Assembly (NCBI RefSeq): GCF_013373365.1
Contig: NZ_CP035925.1
Span: 2,604,001-2,668,000 of the forward strand
Reading direction: 5' to 3'
Length of the DNA stretch: 64,000 bases
From: Lentibacillus sp. CBA3610
GTDB taxonomy: Bacteria > Bacillota > Bacilli > Bacillales > Amphibacillaceae
The notes under the pieces were generated by a model that did not search any database, had not been told where the DNA came from, and was given only the letters and a program-made list of their open reading frames with translations. Made by a program: the position numbers and the translations under genes. This document shows, one piece after another, positions 13,061-21,269 of the stretch. Position 1 is the stretch's first letter, and each line of letters opens with the position of its first letter.

Positions 13061-15268
13061 CTACAAATCCTCCACAATCACTTCATCAAAGTTAAAAACA
13101 TTGCTGCTGTCGTAATCAAAGTTAATGACGCTCATCAACGCTCTGCCTGATTCGTTTGGCAATTGTTCATCCTTAGAGAGTGTATGGACCATATCCCACT
13201 CTTCAGGCTCTTGCGTATCATCCTGCCAGAGCCGGACCATTAGCTCATCACCTTCCGCGCGCAACCGTACATAATGCCATTCATCCGACATATTCGCATC
13301 GACACTGGCAAAATCTGTTGAACTGCTATCCTGCCTGCCTCGCAGAATCAATTCATCCGTATTAAGATTCAACTCAACACCGTAACCGTTCACAGGCATT
13401 GAACTTCCCGATGTAAATGCATCAGACTGCAGCCACAACCGCAAACGCTGATTATTGCCTGTCTCATCAGCTTTGAAACGCACCAGCATTTCACTATTTT
13501 CCGTATCTTCCATATTAGGCGTTATACGGCCAAAAGCACTGCCGTTGCCCTGTTGACGGTTATCGAGGTCAACCTGGCCGGTGTTGTTCTGGATCGTGTA
13601 TGTGGCACCATCCGGGTTCGTCGGCCAGGAATGCAGATTCGTAAAATCAGATGATTCCCAGCTGCTTCCATCATCACCAATGAATCCCTGATGAAACGCA
13701 TACTGCAGATCTTTCATGTAACTGTCAGCTTGCGGCTCAATCAGGTTATAGGCTTCCTCGGTGATCAGTTCATTTTCTCTTTGGTGATCAAGCAATTCCA
13801 AAAAGCCATTCAAATGTTTGACGACTTTTTCAGTCTCACCCTGTTCTTCAAATTGGCTCACTGACGTCAAGTGAAGATTAACGGCACGTGCAGCCTCATC
13901 GCTCGCAAATTCCCCGTCTGTTTCAAACCGGTCAGCCAAAATCTCTAAATTTGCCAGACTCGGTGAACCAAGTGGCGGTTCCACTTCACCGGGATTCGCA
14001 CAATTATCGAGCGGCAGGCCATTCACTTCATTATAGCTCGCCTGTTCATCAAGCAGGAACGGAGCAACTGTCATCATTGGCTGGTTCATCGGAACAAAGA
14101 CACCATGTTCACTGACTTCTTCCGTTTCAAGCGAAAACAAATCAGTATGCTTGCTTACCTCGTCCGCCTGAGAACTGTTGATAAGATATCCGCAAGCTTT
14201 TGGATCAAGCACAATCGTCGGATCCCAGTTATCCGCACCATCGAGATAAAATGGCTCAGATGGATCTGCTCCAACTTCTGCCTGACGCTCCGGTGCTCCA
14301 CCCACGACGTCAGTGACATCAGCAAAACGCTCACGATAGAATCGTAGTATCGAATCAGCAGCTTCCCGTTGCATTTCCACCCTGTCCAGGGGTTCTTGAC
14401 TGCCGGCGCTTTCCGTCAAAATGCCAAGGCCATTCCGAAGCCCCAGCATGTTGCGTAAAATCCGCTCATCACCGCCGCCAGCACCACCAGGGGATCCATA
14501 CAAGCCGGTTGAGAAACCTGCATCTTCAACATCCGGCATCATATAATCCTGTACCAGCTCTTTATTAAGCGCACGCAATTCCTCATCCACATTCAGATTA
14601 CGCGGCCATAGCATCTCCATATCCGGATTTCCTGTAGCACTAGGGCGCTCATGGGCATCTACCGTAATATCCGGCTGAAATTCATTTAAAATTTCTGCGA
14701 CCGTTTGCATCTCAGGCGTATCCAGATTGAGGTGATCACGATTGTTGTCAACACCCCAGGCATTCCCGCGCGTATTCGCTTCTCTGCCGTCCGGATTTGG
14801 TGTTGGGACAAACAACACTGTCGCCTCACGTAGCTGCTCTATCAGCTCGGCATCCTCTGTAAATGCCAGATCCCTCATCAGCTCCAGTGTCATCTCACGT
14901 CCTGCAGGCTCATTTCCATGTGGTGTCCCCATGATCAAAATGTTATTTCCCGCCGCAATGTCTTCATCAGACGGCGGCTCTGGGAAACCGACTCGTACTA
15001 AACGAATCGGACGATCTTCCACAGATGTCCCAACCTCAGAGACAGAAACCCGATCGGACATGTCTGCCAAATCTTCCAAAAATGCCGCTTCCTCTTCAAG
15101 GGTTGTCCACCCGTCACCATTCCGGTCCTCAAACCCTGTCGTCAATGTTTCTTCAGGTGCATCCAGGGTTTCACTGCCACTCTCAGCAGCCACACTCAAT
15201 GGACTTACGGTTAAAAGGAAAGACAGCATCATGATAAACGGTATTAATCCTTTTTTGACATGTGTCAT
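13061..15268 (-). CDS. Secreted M14 zinc carboxypeptidase with FIMAH and C-terminal jelly-roll
   Basis: A paralogue of the preceding gene: 735 residues from the ATG at 15268, which has GAGGAGGT nine bases upstream. Signal peptide about 1-28; zinc ligands His117 and Glu120 (GTPHGNEPAGREM) and His206 (VDAHERPS); catalytic Glu in ILTESAG. Here FIMAH is internal (about 440-520) and a different concanavalin-like domain closes the protein (about 525-735, ending NFDEVIVEDL). That jelly-roll recurs inside the GGT (17838) and the D-aminoacylase (21270). Function inferred: trimming of extracellular peptides, possibly cell-wall stem peptides; specificity cannot be read from sequence. Confidence 0.88.
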   Translation of the reverse strand: MTHVKKGLIPFIMMLSFLLTVSPLSVAAESGSETLDAPEETLTTGFEDRNGDGWTTLEEEAAFLEDLADMSDRVSVSEVGTSVEDRPIRLVRVGFPEPPSDEDIAAGNNILIMGTPHGNEPAGREMTLELMRDLAFTEDAELIEQLREATVLFVPTPNPDGREANTRGNAWGVDNNRDHLNLDTPEMQTVAEILNEFQPDITVDAHERPSATGNPDMEMLWPRNLNVDEELRALNKELVQDYMMPDVEDAGFSTGLYGSPGGAGGGDERILRNMLGLRNGLGILTESAGSQEPLDRVEMQREAADSILRFYRERFADVTDVVGGAPERQAEVGADPSEPFYLDGADNWDPTIVLDPKACGYLINSSQADEVSKHTDLFSLETEEVSEHGVFVPMNQPMMTVAPFLLDEQASYNEVNGLPLDNCANPGEVEPPLGSPSLANLEILADRFETDGEFASDEAARAVNLHLTSVSQFEEQGETEKVVKHLNGFLELLDHQRENELITEEAYNLIEPQADSYMKDLQYAFHQGFIGDDGSSWESSDFTNLHSWPTNPDGATYTIQNNTGQVDLDNRQQGNGSAFGRITPNMEDTENSEMLVRFKADETGNNQRLRLWLQSDAFTSGSSMPVNGYGVELNLNTDELILRGRQDSSSTDFASVDANMSDEWHYVRLRAEGDELMVRLWQDDTQEPEEWDMVHTLSKDEQLPNESGRALMSVINFDYDSSNVFNFDEVIVEDL

Positions 15269-15742
15269 TAATAATGACCTCCTCTTCAAAATATTTAGGT
15301 ATTAAAACGTGAGCTTTGCTTATTCCTCAAGAATTTGATCCCCCCTTCCAGTAAGCCATTATTCTATTAACCTATTGCTAATAGTATTTGATCAAACGTT
15401 TAATTAACTTCATTACAGCCTTCATAATGGGAACTCAACTTCTAATGTTCGAAGTCACCAAACCTCCTTTTTCATGATTAGATGTCTCTTCCTTCAAGCA
15501 GATAATGGCGCTGCTGGAAGTAACAGTTTTAAATTATCACCACCAATCCATGAGTTGTTCCGCATGTCAGAGACTTCCTCCAAAATCCCCTTCCTGAAGA
15601 CTTCTTCATCGGAAGTCACTGCATGCCGATATACAAAACAACTCTGAAGTCTGGCATTCTATTATTCAAGCAGAGACTTATCTACCCGCTAAACAAACGT
15701 ATCAACTCAACCCAAAACTTTGTGCCTTCTTATCTGTAAACT
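15269..15742. other. Intergenic region without recognisable gene
   Basis: About 470 bp with no gene, no REP copy and no clear terminator. It probably holds the promoter of the second M14 gene. Confidence 0.5.
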
Positions 15743-17764
15743 CTACTGCCAGTTCTCAATTAACGACTCCGCATCCGAATAAAGCGAATCATATGCCTCA
15801 TCGGAAATCATCTCATTTTCTTCCTGATGATCGAGTAATTGTTTAAAGCTTTCCGTGTGACTAATGACTTTTTCTGCCTGATTGTTTTCTTCATAACGGC
15901 TCACTGCAGTTAAATGCGTTATTAATGATCTGACGGCATCGTCACTCTCAAAAGCGCCCTCCTCAGCGAAGCTCTCTACGCTTGTAATCATACTGCTTGC
16001 GCTGATCGGATCTACTTCTTCAAGCCCATCACGCGCTTCATTCAATGCCGCAAGTGCCGCATCAACGTCTGATTGGATGGCATCAGGATCGTTCAGTACA
16101 TTTTCGGCTGCTGCCAACGCGTCCTGCAGAGCTTGCCAGCTTTCTTCTGTATAATCATTTTCATTCAAATTCTCAGCATTGATCTCATCCACCCGCATCT
16201 GGAGTTCTGTTTTATCAACTTCAGGGTCCTCCGGTTCGAACAGATCGTCCGGTGCACGGGGCGCGGATTCACCAGCAGTACCGACACCGACATATGCCCA
16301 ATCGTTAACCGTACCTGAGCTGAAGTGTCCTAATCCTATCCATCCCCAGTCAAGAGAATCATCGGTGACTTCTACCTGCCAATCGTCAGGCTCTTCCTCA
16401 CCATAAGGCCAAACCTTCGTACGTAGCTTATCTCCATCACGCTGCAATACGACCTGGTACCATGTGTCCTCTTCTACTGTAAATGGTAACTCTGCACTGC
16501 CAAGCAGACTGAAACTGCCATTTTGAACCTCGTTGATGCGTACTCGATTAGCCGATGAACTTGCATCTGGGCTGCGCATATCAATGTAGTAGAAATCCTC
16601 ATCACCCGCTGAACCTGACATGTGGAGTCCTTGCTGGAACAACGTATTATTGACACCACTTGCACGTACCACACTGGACACTTCAACATCACCACGAACT
16701 TCGCCGACTTTGTCCCATACCAACGCACGACGGCCGCCATCAGGCAAATGCTCCAGCCGGCGTGGTTCATCAAGCACTGTCCAGCTGCTGTCTCTCCATA
16801 ATGTTGACCAATCGTCCGGCTGCTCACCGGTTTCATATTCAGTAAAGTCAGTCGCATATTGGTCCGGCTCCGATGGGGGTGGCGCTGCATTTAAGTAATC
16901 CGCAATTTTTTCACCTATTTCGTTCATGGCGCTTCTTGCAGTCGGCTTGAATAGTCCGCTGGTTAACACAGCAGCATATACCGATTTGTTTCCCTGAGTG
17001 ACAAGTGCCACATCATGCCTGATCTGAGGCGGACCTGATAATGAACCCCCTTTACTGGCGAACGTAGCGCCTGTTGCATGAGCAGGCAGACCTGCCGCCA
17101 ATTTTTGCTCCCTCATAATTTTTAAAATCTCATCCTGTCCTTCCTCAGAAACGATATTGCCCTCGTCTATTGCTTTTAATATCCCGGCCATATCTTTAGA
17201 CGTTGTTAAATTATCAAGCGGTGAACTGAAGTCCATCATATATCGTTGCAGCTCAGTTTGTTCACAGCCCATCTCCAGACAAGTTTCGTTTACTGCATCC
17301 ATCCCGACTCTGTCTATGATCATGTTTGTAGCTGAGTTATCGGAAACGATGATCATTAATGTCAGTAAGTCTCTCAGGGTCATTGACTGATTTTCCGATA
17401 AATCATTTAAAATTCCTCCGCCACCAACGATATCTGATGAGTCTATTCCGATTTTTTCATCCAAATTCAGGATGCCCTCTTCTGCTTGTCTGATCGCTTC
17501 GACAAGAATAGGTACTTTGATTGTACTGGCAGCAGAGTATACTTCTGTTTCATTAACGTTAATTTCACCTTCACTTGTTTCGATAGAGATTGAAATATCG
17601 CCTTCATCAGAGGCTTCATCTACAATTCGCATTACCTCGTCTTCCAAGGTTTCAAATCGCGAATCATCCGTTTGACCATTTAACCATTGACCGGAAAAAC
17701 CCAATAGTATGAAACATGCAATTGCTGTCATTGCCATTAAGATTTGTTTCATCAACTTTGGCAT
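15743..17764 (-). CDS. Class A beta-lactamase-like serine hydrolase with ConA-like, FIVAR and FIMAH domains
   Basis: A 673-residue exported protein starting at an ATG preceded by GGAGGGGCGATT. N-terminal membrane/signal segment about 10-25. The catalytic domain shows the three penicillin-recognising motifs: Ser80-x-x-Lys83 (ASTIKV), Ser141-Asp-Asn (VSDNSATN) and Lys238-Gly-Gly (SKGGS). The omega-loop region reads DFSSPLDNLTTSKDM and has no obvious equivalent of the deacylating Glu166, so a resistance role is doubtful; a D,D-peptidase, amidase or esterase role is as likely. Then jelly-roll (about 305-495), FIVAR (about 515-585) and FIMAH (about 590-673) follow, nearly matching the tail of the M14 protein at 10492-12921. 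Confidence 0.82.
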   Translation of the reverse strand: MPKLMKQILMAMTAIACFILLGFSGQWLNGQTDDSRFETLEDEVMRIVDEASDEGDISISIETSEGEINVNETEVYSAASTIKVPILVEAIRQAEEGILNLDEKIGIDSSDIVGGGGILNDLSENQSMTLRDLLTLMIIVSDNSATNMIIDRVGMDAVNETCLEMGCEQTELQRYMMDFSSPLDNLTTSKDMAGILKAIDEGNIVSEEGQDEILKIMREQKLAAGLPAHATGATFASKGGSLSGPPQIRHDVALVTQGNKSVYAAVLTSGLFKPTARSAMNEIGEKIADYLNAAPPPSEPDQYATDFTEYETGEQPDDWSTLWRDSSWTVLDEPRRLEHLPDGGRRALVWDKVGEVRGDVEVSSVVRASGVNNTLFQQGLHMSGSAGDEDFYYIDMRSPDASSSANRVRINEVQNGSFSLLGSAELPFTVEEDTWYQVVLQRDGDKLRTKVWPYGEEEPDDWQVEVTDDSLDWGWIGLGHFSSGTVNDWAYVGVGTAGESAPRAPDDLFEPEDPEVDKTELQMRVDEINAENLNENDYTEESWQALQDALAAAENVLNDPDAIQSDVDAALAALNEARDGLEEVDPISASSMITSVESFAEEGAFESDDAVRSLITHLTAVSRYEENNQAEKVISHTESFKQLLDHQEENEMISDEAYDSLYSDAESLIENWQ

Positions 17765-17789
17765 AATCGCCCCTCCTTTGATTTAATCC

Positions 17790-17822
17790 CCTTAGTGGCA
17801 AACAAATAGCCTGCCACTAAGG
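17790..17822 (-). terminator. Stem-loop between GGT and the beta-lactamase-like gene
   Basis: CCTTAGTGGCA (17790-17800) pairs perfectly over 11 bp with TGCCACTAAGG (17812-17822). It lies just downstream of the GGT stop and 26 nt upstream of the next start. Without a clear T run it may be a processing stem. Confidence 0.55.
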
Positions 17823-17837
17823 TGCTAATCTAACAGT

Positions 17838-20645
17838 CTATTGCCATGCCTCTAATAAGTTATCAGCGTGTCCTTTCAATTCATCAGCAGCCTGTCCGGT
17901 AATCAACCCATCATTTTCCTGCTGATCCAGAAGCGATTTGAAGCTCTCCATATGCTTAATAGCCTTATCTATCTTTTCCTCTTGTTCATAATGCTCAATA
18001 GACGTTAAGTGGGTACTGAGCAGCCGGGCTGTTTCCTCATTTTCAATATCTCCGCTTGCCTCAAAATCCTCAACCAGTCCCATCATCAATTCCACACTGG
18101 ATCCCTCAGGTGGCGGGTCTTCTATCTCATCTCTATCAATGGCCATAGCACTTCCGCCGCCTCTTCGCTCAGGTTCAGCAGCTGCCCGGACATTTCCATC
18201 ATTCAGAAACTCTAAACCGGTTGCAGCGCTGATTCCCTGTACAGCTGTATCCGCAGTAAATGTGTGGCCCATTTCTTCCAGCTCATCTAAAAGTGATCCG
18301 TATTTATCAAGATAAATTTCCTCATATTGTGCGCTCGCATGACTCAGGTTACGCTGTGACAGACGCGGCTCACTAATGGCTTCCGGCAATGTCATCCCAA
18401 GATCAAGCCGGCCAATGATAATCTGCAGGTTGGTTGTAATAATCCGGTTACTGGACGGGGAACCTACTGTCATCACAGGTTCGCCATCATTTGTCACAAT
18501 GGTGGGAGACATAGCACTCAGCATCCGGAGTCCAGGCCGTGGTGCATTTGGATGATCCGGGTCCATCATTGGTGTCCGCCCGGAAAATCCATTATTCAGG
18601 ATAAACCCATATCCCGGAACAACCATGCCGTTCCCTGCAATACTGTTGATTGTTTTTGTATAGCTGACAACATTTCCATCACTGTCGGCTACAGATAAGT
18701 CAATCGTTTCGGTCGGAATTTCCTCTTCCGCTTGCTGGGAATCAGCAGCATTTTGTTCCAGTGTCGTCATTTGCGTTTCCTCAGCCAGATTATTTACGGT
18801 AATTTCATCAAAAGAAATCGTGTTCCCGCTATCCGTATCAAAATTAATCATGCTCAGAAGTGCTCTTCCGAAAGCATTATCTTCCATTTCCTCTTCGGAC
18901 AGCTCATGCATAACATCCCAGTCATCCGGTTCATTCATGTCGTCATTCCAAAGACGGGCGCTAAGCTGATTACCTTCAGCTTTCAGGCGCAACCAATGCC
19001 AGTCAGTTGACAGATCCGTATCCGCCGTGTCAAATGTTGTTGAACTGCCATCATCTCTTCCGCGTAAAATTAACCTTTGATCATCAGCTCTCAGTTCAAT
19101 TCCGTAGCCATTTTCCGCCATTGAACTTCCGGAACTGAACCGGTCTGCCTGAGTCCATAATCGCAGGCGCTGGTCATTTCCCAGCTCATTGAACCTGAAT
19201 TTCACCAGTAATTCACTCTCATTTAAGGCACTCATATCCGGGGTAATGAGTCCATAAGCACTGCCGTTACCCGGCTGCCGTTCATCCAAAACGACCTGTC
19301 CGGTATTGTCCTGAATACTGAAATCCGCACCAAGCGGAGTCCCTGGCCATGAATGAAGATCTGCAAAGACGATTGGGTCCCATTGCTCACCATCGTTTCC
19401 CTCAAAATCATGATGAAATGCAACACCATCATCTTCCGGCGGCTCAGGTTCTTTATCCGGATCTTCTTCATACGGCCAAGGATTCCCTGGAGCAACTTGT
19501 CCAATCGTAGCGAAGTCATCCGATATATTCTGCCTGCGCTCAGCAGCATAGCCTTTTGACATTAAACCGACTGCCGGAACCTCCGTATGTGCCGGATCGC
19601 CCATATACATGCTGCGGTCTGCGAATGCGTATCTGGAAGCTTCAAGAAAGTAATGATATGCCTGGGTTTCAGACATATTGCCAAGATCATAACCCTCCAA
19701 AATATTCAGTATCTCACTGATTGTGACACCGCTTGATGACGGCGGTACACTGTAAATATCATTTCCGCGATACGTTGTATGGGTCGGCTCTTTATGAAGC
19801 ACTTCATAATTCTCCAGATCATCCATCGTCATGTTCCCTGGCAATACCTCCCTTTGCGGATTATCCACCACAGGAGGATTATGGATCGTATCTATAATGG
19901 CCTCCGCAATCTCACCTTCATAGAAAATCTCACTGCCATGTTCAGCGAGCAGCCGATAGGTGTCGGCGAGATCAGGATTTTTCATGATGGTTCCTTGTTC
20001 CGGGACCTCGCCATTTTCATCAAGGTAAATAGCTTTAGCGCTTTCGAAAAGCCGGAGTTTATCAGCATTTTCGCTTGTTTCCCGAATAAAGTTAGGATCC
20101 GCTGCAAATCCTTCTTCCGCAACTTCTATTGCCGGCTGCAGCACGTCACTTAAAGACATGGACCCATGTTCTTCCAATGCCTGCTCCCAAGCTTTAACCG
20201 CCCCCGGAATACCTGTTGCCATCCCGCTTGAGCTGCGGACCGATGCAGGATAGAGTTCTCCTGTTTCAGAATTAATGAAAGAATCAGGCCCAAAATTTTC
20301 ACTCGTTTCGGTTACATGATCCAGAATCAGTGAACGGTCCTCCTCAGCAAGGTAAATATTCATAAAACCCCCACCGCCAATTCCACCTGAAAAGGGACGT
20401 GTGACACCTTGTGCCGCAGCCGCTGCAACAGCTGCATCAACCGCATTACCGCCATTTTTTAGGATCTCTGTCGCTGCATTGGATGCCTCTACGTGCTCAG
20501 TTGCGACTGCTCCACCGTCACCGACAGCCGTCGGGTTTTGTCTGGGATCTTCTGGATAACCGGCAGACGTTGTGACGGGAGCAGTAGTGACCAGAAGCAT
20601 GATTAGAAACACAGTCATGAATAGTCTCAGCCATTGTTTCGGCAT
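17838..20645 (-). CDS. ggt: Secreted gamma-glutamyltranspeptidase with inserted jelly-roll and C-terminal FIMAH
   Basis: An Ntn hydrolase that cleaves gamma-glutamyl bonds (glutathione, gamma-glutamyl peptides, possibly poly-gamma-glutamate). 935 residues with signal peptide about 1-28. Large-subunit motifs include GGNAVDAAVAAA and SGGIGGGGFM. The predicted autocleavage nucleophile is Thr647 in TIDLSVADSDGNVVSYT, aligned with TTHYSV of known GGTs. Later GSPSSNRIITT and LSAMSPTIV match the small subunit. About 215 residues (408-622) of concanavalin-like domain are inserted between the large-subunit core and the cleavage site. FIMAH occupies about 855-935. Transcribed after the D-aminoacylase gene and before the serine hydrolase. 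Confidence 0.9.
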   Translation of the reverse strand: MPKQWLRLFMTVFLIMLLVTTAPVTTSAGYPEDPRQNPTAVGDGGAVATEHVEASNAATEILKNGGNAVDAAVAAAAAQGVTRPFSGGIGGGGFMNIYLAEEDRSLILDHVTETSENFGPDSFINSETGELYPASVRSSSGMATGIPGAVKAWEQALEEHGSMSLSDVLQPAIEVAEEGFAADPNFIRETSENADKLRLFESAKAIYLDENGEVPEQGTIMKNPDLADTYRLLAEHGSEIFYEGEIAEAIIDTIHNPPVVDNPQREVLPGNMTMDDLENYEVLHKEPTHTTYRGNDIYSVPPSSSGVTISEILNILEGYDLGNMSETQAYHYFLEASRYAFADRSMYMGDPAHTEVPAVGLMSKGYAAERRQNISDDFATIGQVAPGNPWPYEEDPDKEPEPPEDDGVAFHHDFEGNDGEQWDPIVFADLHSWPGTPLGADFSIQDNTGQVVLDERQPGNGSAYGLITPDMSALNESELLVKFRFNELGNDQRLRLWTQADRFSSGSSMAENGYGIELRADDQRLILRGRDDGSSTTFDTADTDLSTDWHWLRLKAEGNQLSARLWNDDMNEPDDWDVMHELSEEEMEDNAFGRALLSMINFDTDSGNTISFDEITVNNLAEETQMTTLEQNAADSQQAEEEIPTETIDLSVADSDGNVVSYTKTINSIAGNGMVVPGYGFILNNGFSGRTPMMDPDHPNAPRPGLRMLSAMSPTIVTNDGEPVMTVGSPSSNRIITTNLQIIIGRLDLGMTLPEAISEPRLSQRNLSHASAQYEEIYLDKYGSLLDELEEMGHTFTADTAVQGISAATGLEFLNDGNVRAAAEPERRGGGSAMAIDRDEIEDPPPEGSSVELMMGLVEDFEASGDIENEETARLLSTHLTSIEHYEQEEKIDKAIKHMESFKSLLDQQENDGLITGQAADELKGHADNLLEAWQ

Positions 20646-20669
20646 AAAAATCCTCCTCTTTTAAAAAAT

Positions 20670-20703
20670 CTCCCTGCGACAAATCATTTTCTGTCACAGG
20701 GAG
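20670..20703 (-). terminator. Stem-loop upstream of GGT
   Basis: CTCCCTGCGACA (20670-20681) pairs with TGTCACAGGGAG (20692-20703), 11 of 12 bases. It lies between the D-aminoacylase and GGT genes on the minus strand and could be a terminator or leader structure. Confidence 0.4.
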
Positions 20704-20819
20704 TCACCCTCTCGTCAACGTTGTCTTCTGCAATTTTTTAATCGGCAGCCAAACCGACATGTTTTGGTCGTGAGTGTCGTTTTCGGGCCTATTTCCGGTG
20801 CTTTCTCCTGTCCTTTTAT

Positions 20820-21200
20820 ACAAAGATGTTCTCAGGGAATTTTCAGCACTTTTTCTTGCTGTTTTGAAATTGAGAAGCGCTCTCTCTGACGTTTCAGCAA
20901 TTTTTCCTGCCATTTTGGACTAGAGAAGCGCTCTCTCTGACGTTTCAGCGATTTTTTCCTGCCATTTTGGACTAGAGAAACGCTCTCTCTGACGTTTCAG
21001 CGATTTTTCCTTGCCGTTTCGGACTTGAGAAGCGTTCTCTCTTACGTTTCAGCGATTTTTTCCTGCCGTTTTGGACTAGAGAAGCGCTCTCTCTGACGTT
21101 TGAGCCGAATTTTCTGCCGTTCTGGATTTGAGAAACCCTCGCAAACACCTCTTGCCGGCTATTTTGGCCTTGAGAGCTGCTTTGCTTTCATTCAGAAAAC
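20820..21200. repeat. Tandem array of about 52-bp repeats
   Basis: GAGAAGCGCTCTCTCTGACG-type units begin at 20872, 20923, 20975, 21027, 21079 and, degenerately, 21130. The period is 51-52 bp, and each unit continues with a TTTCAGCGATTTTTCCTGC stretch. Edges are eroded. No supported reading frame. It fills the gap between the GGT and D-aminoacylase genes. Confidence 0.85.
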
Positions 21201-21269
21201 GTTCTCTCAATAATGCGGCCTTCTTTCAATTCACGTTTGCTCTCTCAAGCATCCAATGACACTATCGAA

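Noticed and set aside
12922-13077. Longer start for the first M14 carboxypeptidase (and, likewise, for the D-aminoacylase at 24144-24227)
   Set aside because: The extensions translate REP palindromes; the chosen starts have strong ribosome binding sites and lead straight into signal peptides.
15743-17764. Antibiotic-resistance beta-lactamase
   Set aside because: The fold motifs fit, but Glu166 appears absent and the multidomain context points to a cell-wall or peptide role, so a resistance label is not supported.
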